Source: Acidobacteriaceae bacterium (GTDB lineage Bacteria; Acidobacteriota; Terriglobia; Terriglobales; Acidobacteriaceae). From it: 8,851 nt of DNA. The notes beneath the pieces are model-generated. The model saw only the letters and a program-made list of their open reading frames with translations, had not been told where the DNA came from and made no database searches. The DNA lies in assembly GCA_003166055.1 (NCBI GenBank), contig PMWR01000163.1, forward strand, positions 6,128-14,978, written 5' to 3'. This document shows positions 7,044 to 8,851 of this stretch, in pieces. A program made the position numbers and the translations under genes. Positions within the stretch are counted from its first letter, which is position 1; the number at the start of each line of letters is the position of its first letter.

Positions 7044-7136
7044 CCGGTGACAGTCAGCACACGTATTCAAGCCGTTCAGACACCAGCGTTCAAGGCGCGG
7101 AGGGGCTGCGATCTCCTGCCATTGCCGCGGACTCAC
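7035..7136 (-). CDS. Possible 33-residue small protein with C-x6-C-x2-C-H motif
   Basis: A GTG at 7136-7134 opens a 33-codon frame ending in TAA at 7037-7035. It overlaps the last 47 bases of the sugar transferase gene in a different frame and lies just upstream of the universal stress protein gene. The peptide starts [17 protein letters not shown] after the initiator and ends CLNGLNTCADCHRLG, with Cys19, Cys26, Cys29 and His30. Such spacing could bind zinc, or heme in the CxxCH style. No signal peptide is visible, so periplasmic c-type heme attachment is not expected. No good Shine-Dalgarno precedes the GTG, and the frame is open only about 24 codons further upstream with no ATG. It may be chance, a real small protein, or the true C-terminus of the transferase if a frameshift exists. 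I do not recognise it. Confidence 0.25.
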   Translation of the reverse strand: MSPRQWQEIAAPPRLERWCLNGLNTCADCHRLG

Positions 7137-7947
7137 GCCTGATGAGCCCAACAGGGACCGGACGAAATGCGCCCGGCGCAACGATACCGCGATCCAGCCC
7201 CGAAGTCGAACGGATCATCGAACCATTCATTCTCACGGTTTCCATTCCAACGCTGGCTTTCCCCCGCCACAGAGGGTTTGCTCGCGCACGCGCCCTGAAC
7301 ATCAGAACAGGCGCAAGGCGCAGCCCGGCAGACAGCGGCTGAGTTGGCTTAAGGTGTCTCATTGAGAGAAACAGAGCTTTGGCCGTCGACGCCATCACGC
7401 ACAGGTCGCGCCACCCATTTGCGTTTTGAATATAGGCCTCGGAAATGCGCAGCTTATCCGGCGTCACCACCCTCTTGAAATAGCGAAAAGCCTCAGGAAC
7501 CAGTGCCAGCATCTCCGCCTCCCGGCAATACTTTACCGTTGCCGGGTCCGTCAGGCCAGGACGCACTTTTAGTAAGGTCGCATAGGCCCAATTGAACTCA
7601 AACGCCAGCTCCGGCACAACCGGACGCGGACCAACCAGGCTCATCTCCCCGCGCAGCACATTCCACAACTGCGGCAGCTCATCGAGCTTGAACCAGCGCA
7701 GCCAGCGCCCCACGCGCGTTATGCGCGGATCGGCTCCCAGCGTGTAGGCCGGGCCATCGCCCCCCTCCCTCATGGTTCGAAGCTTAAAAAGCTGAAATCG
7801 CTTGAAATTCCTGCCCATACGCTCCTGACAAAACAGGATCGATCCTTTGGAATCCAATTTAATGAGCAGTGCGGCAACTGCCAGAGCCGGCAGCGCACAC
7901 ATCAGCACCAATCCTGCGAGTGCAATATCCAGACTGCGTTTGAGCAC
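7090..7947 (-). CDS. Bacterial sugar transferase (monotopic phosphoglycosyl transferase, WcaJ/PglC-like fold)
   Basis: The core of this 285-residue protein matches the polyprenyl-phosphate sugar-1-phosphate transferase family. An N-terminal membrane-dipping helix (about 8-30) is followed by [20 protein letters not shown] (35-54), KLRTM (55-59), the catalytic Asp-Glu dyad in [20 protein letters not shown] (87-106), PRP (107-109) and VRPGLTDPA (128-136). The enzyme starts a surface glycan (exopolysaccharide, O-antigen or similar) by moving a phospho-sugar from a nucleotide sugar onto undecaprenyl phosphate at the cytoplasmic face of the membrane. Translation starts at a GTG; GGGGGG at 7956-7951 is a weak ribosome site 3 bases away, but the [12 protein letters not shown] start is right for the family. 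From about residue 205 an 80-residue tail rich in Arg, Ala and Ser matches nothing I know. No other glycan genes are in the window, so this may be an orphan initiating enzyme. Confidence 0.92.
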   Translation of the reverse strand: MLKRSLDIALAGLVLMCALPALAVAALLIKLDSKGSILFCQERMGRNFKRFQLFKLRTMREGGDGPAYTLGADPRITRVGRWLRWFKLDELPQLWNVLRGEMSLVGPRPVVPELAFEFNWAYATLLKVRPGLTDPATVKYCREAEMLALVPEAFRYFKRVVTPDKLRISEAYIQNANGWRDLCVMASTAKALFLSMRHLKPTQPLSAGLRLAPVLMFRARARANPLWRGKASVGMETVRMNGSMIRSTSGLDRGIVAPGAFRPVPVGLIRRESAAMAGDRSPSAP

Positions 7948-7980
7948 GAGCCCCCCAAGGCAAAAGGACTTGCGCGTTCC

Positions 7981-8004
7981 GAACCGAAACCGGAATCGGA
8001 AACG
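7981..8004. repeat. Degenerate hexanucleotide repeat
   Basis: Four 6-base units follow one another: GAACCG, AAACCG, GAATCG and GAAACG. The tract lies in the presumed leader of the sugar transferase gene, about 35 bases upstream of its GTG. It is short and imperfect, so it may be chance or slipped-strand expansion. Confidence 0.4.
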
Positions 8005-8369
8005 CTTCGGGGAAACGTGCTCGGCGGTTTCGTGCGTTACACGGAGAATCTAATTGAGGGCTTTCCACAGCCCAGGATCATCCGCTTCCACTCTCCACCT
8101 TCGCCGCGTCCCCTCATGACAACGCAGTTGGATCGCCGATTTGACCGGCAGCCCGTTAGAGAAAGTTGAACTTCAGTACCATCAGGAAACGCCATTCATC
8201 AGGGACCGTCTGTGCGTGCAATCACAATCGAGCACAATTCCGGATTTCCTGACGCGGCGATCCCATAACGGGAATCAACTTACGTCGCCGCTGCCATCCC
8301 CGCCGACACCTGCGCGCGGTTCCAGCGCTCGCCTCCTACTCCATTGACACCCAAGATAATGGCGGGCCT

Positions 8370-8404
8370 CCATCCATTCCGCAGCCTTATCGCGGAATGG
8401 GTGG
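8370..8404. repeat. Strong inverted repeat (13-base arms, 9-base loop)
   Basis: CCATCCATTCCGC (8370-8382) and GCGGAATGGGTGG (8392-8404) are complementary except for one position that can form a G-T wobble, with AGCCTTATC as the loop. The right arm overlaps the first 66-base repeat unit, whose first bases are GGAATGGGTGG. It lies downstream of the menC-like gene on the - strand and could stop or slow transcription, but no U-run follows on that strand. It may instead be one end of a small dispersed element. Confidence 0.7.
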
Positions 8405-8525
8405 GAACCAATTAGACCCGTGCGAGCGAATAGCGAGCGTCAGCCGCACCGCAGGTGGTGGAATGGGTGGGAAGCGACAAAGCCAGCGCGAGCGTCCCGC
8501 GAGCGTCTGTCGCACCGCAGGTGGT
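8394..8525. repeat. Two tandem imperfect 66-base direct repeats
   Basis: Unit 1 is 8394-8459 and unit 2 is 8460-8525, both exactly 66 bases and identical at about 52 positions by hand count. Both begin GGAATGGGTGGGAA and end CGCACCGCAGGTGGT; the middle is more diverged. Each unit also holds two copies of GCGAGCG separated by 4 bases. The last base of unit 2 is the first base of the stop codon (TTA on the + strand) of the menC-like gene, so the array abuts that gene exactly. No coding role is evident. Confidence 0.85.
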
Positions 8526-8851
8526 TACCCTACCAGTGCAAATTCCCTGATCGTCTCGCTGCGCACGGTAAGCCTTTCCACAAGCTCGGTCCGCACCTCG
8601 TACCCGCGCCCCGGAGTCGTCGGAATCATGATCTCGCCCGTCGGCAACACGGTGATTTCCGGGTCCACAATATCCTCGCGCCAATACCGCGCCGACGCCG
8701 ATACATCTCCCGGCAGCGTAAAGTTCTCCAGCGTCGACAGCGCAATGTTGTGCGACCGCCCAATCCCCGACTCCAGCATCCCGCCGCACCACACCGGAAT
8801 CCCCCGTTCGTGCGCCGCGTTATGCACCGCAATCGCCTCGGAGAACCCGCC
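8525..8851 (-). CDS. menC: o-Succinylbenzoate synthase / N-acylamino acid racemase, C-terminal fragment (5' end outside window)
   Basis: The - strand frame is open from the window edge (8851) to a TAA at 8527-8525, giving the last 108 residues of an enolase-superfamily protein. Blocks seen are GGFSEAIAVH (1-10), GIPVWCGGMLESGIGRSHNI (17-36), FTLPGDVSASARYWREDIVD (44-63) and PTTPGRGYEV (77-86). This is the signature C-terminus of the OSBS/NSAR subfamily, including the GGMLE(S/T)G(I/L)GR segment of the barrel. In menaquinone synthesis the enzyme dehydrates SHCHC to o-succinylbenzoate; relatives racemise N-succinylamino acids, and sequence alone often cannot separate the two. The metal-binding and catalytic Lys residues lie upstream, outside the window. 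No other men genes are visible, so the symbol is provisional. Its stop codon touches a 66-base tandem repeat array. Confidence 0.88.
   Translation of the reverse strand, partial: GGFSEAIAVHNAAHERGIPVWCGGMLESGIGRSHNIALSTLENFTLPGDVSASARYWREDIVDPEITVLPTGEIMIPTTPGRGYEVRTELVERLTVRSETIREFALVG

Larger units (their letters stand above)
7948..8524. other. 577-base gene-poor interval between sugar transferase and menC-like gene
   Basis: No convincing gene, tRNA or riboswitch was seen here. Short frames on both strands lack ribosome sites and any family resemblance. The part nearest the transferase holds a degenerate hexamer repeat (7981-8004) and a small GGGCT/AGCCC hairpin near 8050-8070. The middle (about 8080-8340) shows no recognisable structure. 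The far end carries a strong hairpin and two 66-base tandem repeat units. The transferase promoter presumably lies in this interval on the - strand, but no -35/-10 pair was good enough to call. Confidence 0.7.

Noticed and set aside
8344..8359. TTGACA followed by GATAAT on the + strand as a promoter.
   Set aside because: The two hexamers are only 5 bases apart, too close for a sigma-70 promoter, and no + strand gene follows in the window.
8412..8792. 126-codon - strand frame reading through the 66-base repeats and the menC-like gene.
   Set aside because: Its repeated TTCGA(T/A)DAR peptide is only translation of the DNA repeat, and the rest is out of frame with the conserved OSBS sequence.

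Overview
The window is a high-GC bacterial chromosome segment with tightly packed genes. Strong G/C bias at third codon positions creates long spurious open frames on the opposite strand. The protein character suggests Acidobacteriota (Terriglobales-like): an ETF alpha subunit with a [14 protein letters not shown] flavin loop, a DMT/GRP-type sugar permease beside a PfkB kinase, a secreted protein ending in an FGE-like domain, and GC-rich dispersed intergenic repeats. This assignment is inferred from family resemblance and composition; no rRNA or other marker gene is present.

Left part, + strand (1-2105): the 3' end of etfB overlaps etfA by 4 bases (ATGA), giving an electron transfer flavoprotein operon. 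It is followed by a CPBP-family membrane protease with all of its metal-site motifs.

Middle, + strand (2220-6401): a three-gene cassette holds a ten-helix sugar or ureide permease of the GRP/RhaT/UPS type, a PfkB sugar kinase of ribokinase type 15 bases downstream, and, 54 bases further on, a secreted 730-residue protein. That protein joins a glycosidase-like domain of unknown family to a C-terminal FGE/SUMF1-fold domain lacking the catalytic cysteines of true formylglycine-generating enzymes. The likely logic is release of a compound outside the cytoplasm, import, then phosphorylation. The kinase differs from E. coli ribokinase at a ribose-contact position and at a potassium-site position, so its substrate may not be ribose. 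This is the most interesting block in the window.

Right part, - strand (6486-8851): a single-domain universal stress protein converges on the cassette across an 84-base gap that carries a degenerate heptanucleotide repeat. Upstream of it are a possible 33-codon open frame with a C-x6-C-x2-C-H motif, a monotopic phosphoglycosyl transferase (bacterial sugar transferase) with an unusual Arg-rich tail, and a 577-base gene-poor stretch. That stretch ends in a hairpin plus two tandem 66-base repeat units abutting the stop codon of a partial MenC-type o-succinylbenzoate synthase (or N-acylamino acid racemase).

No tRNA, rRNA, CRISPR array, transposase or phage gene was seen.
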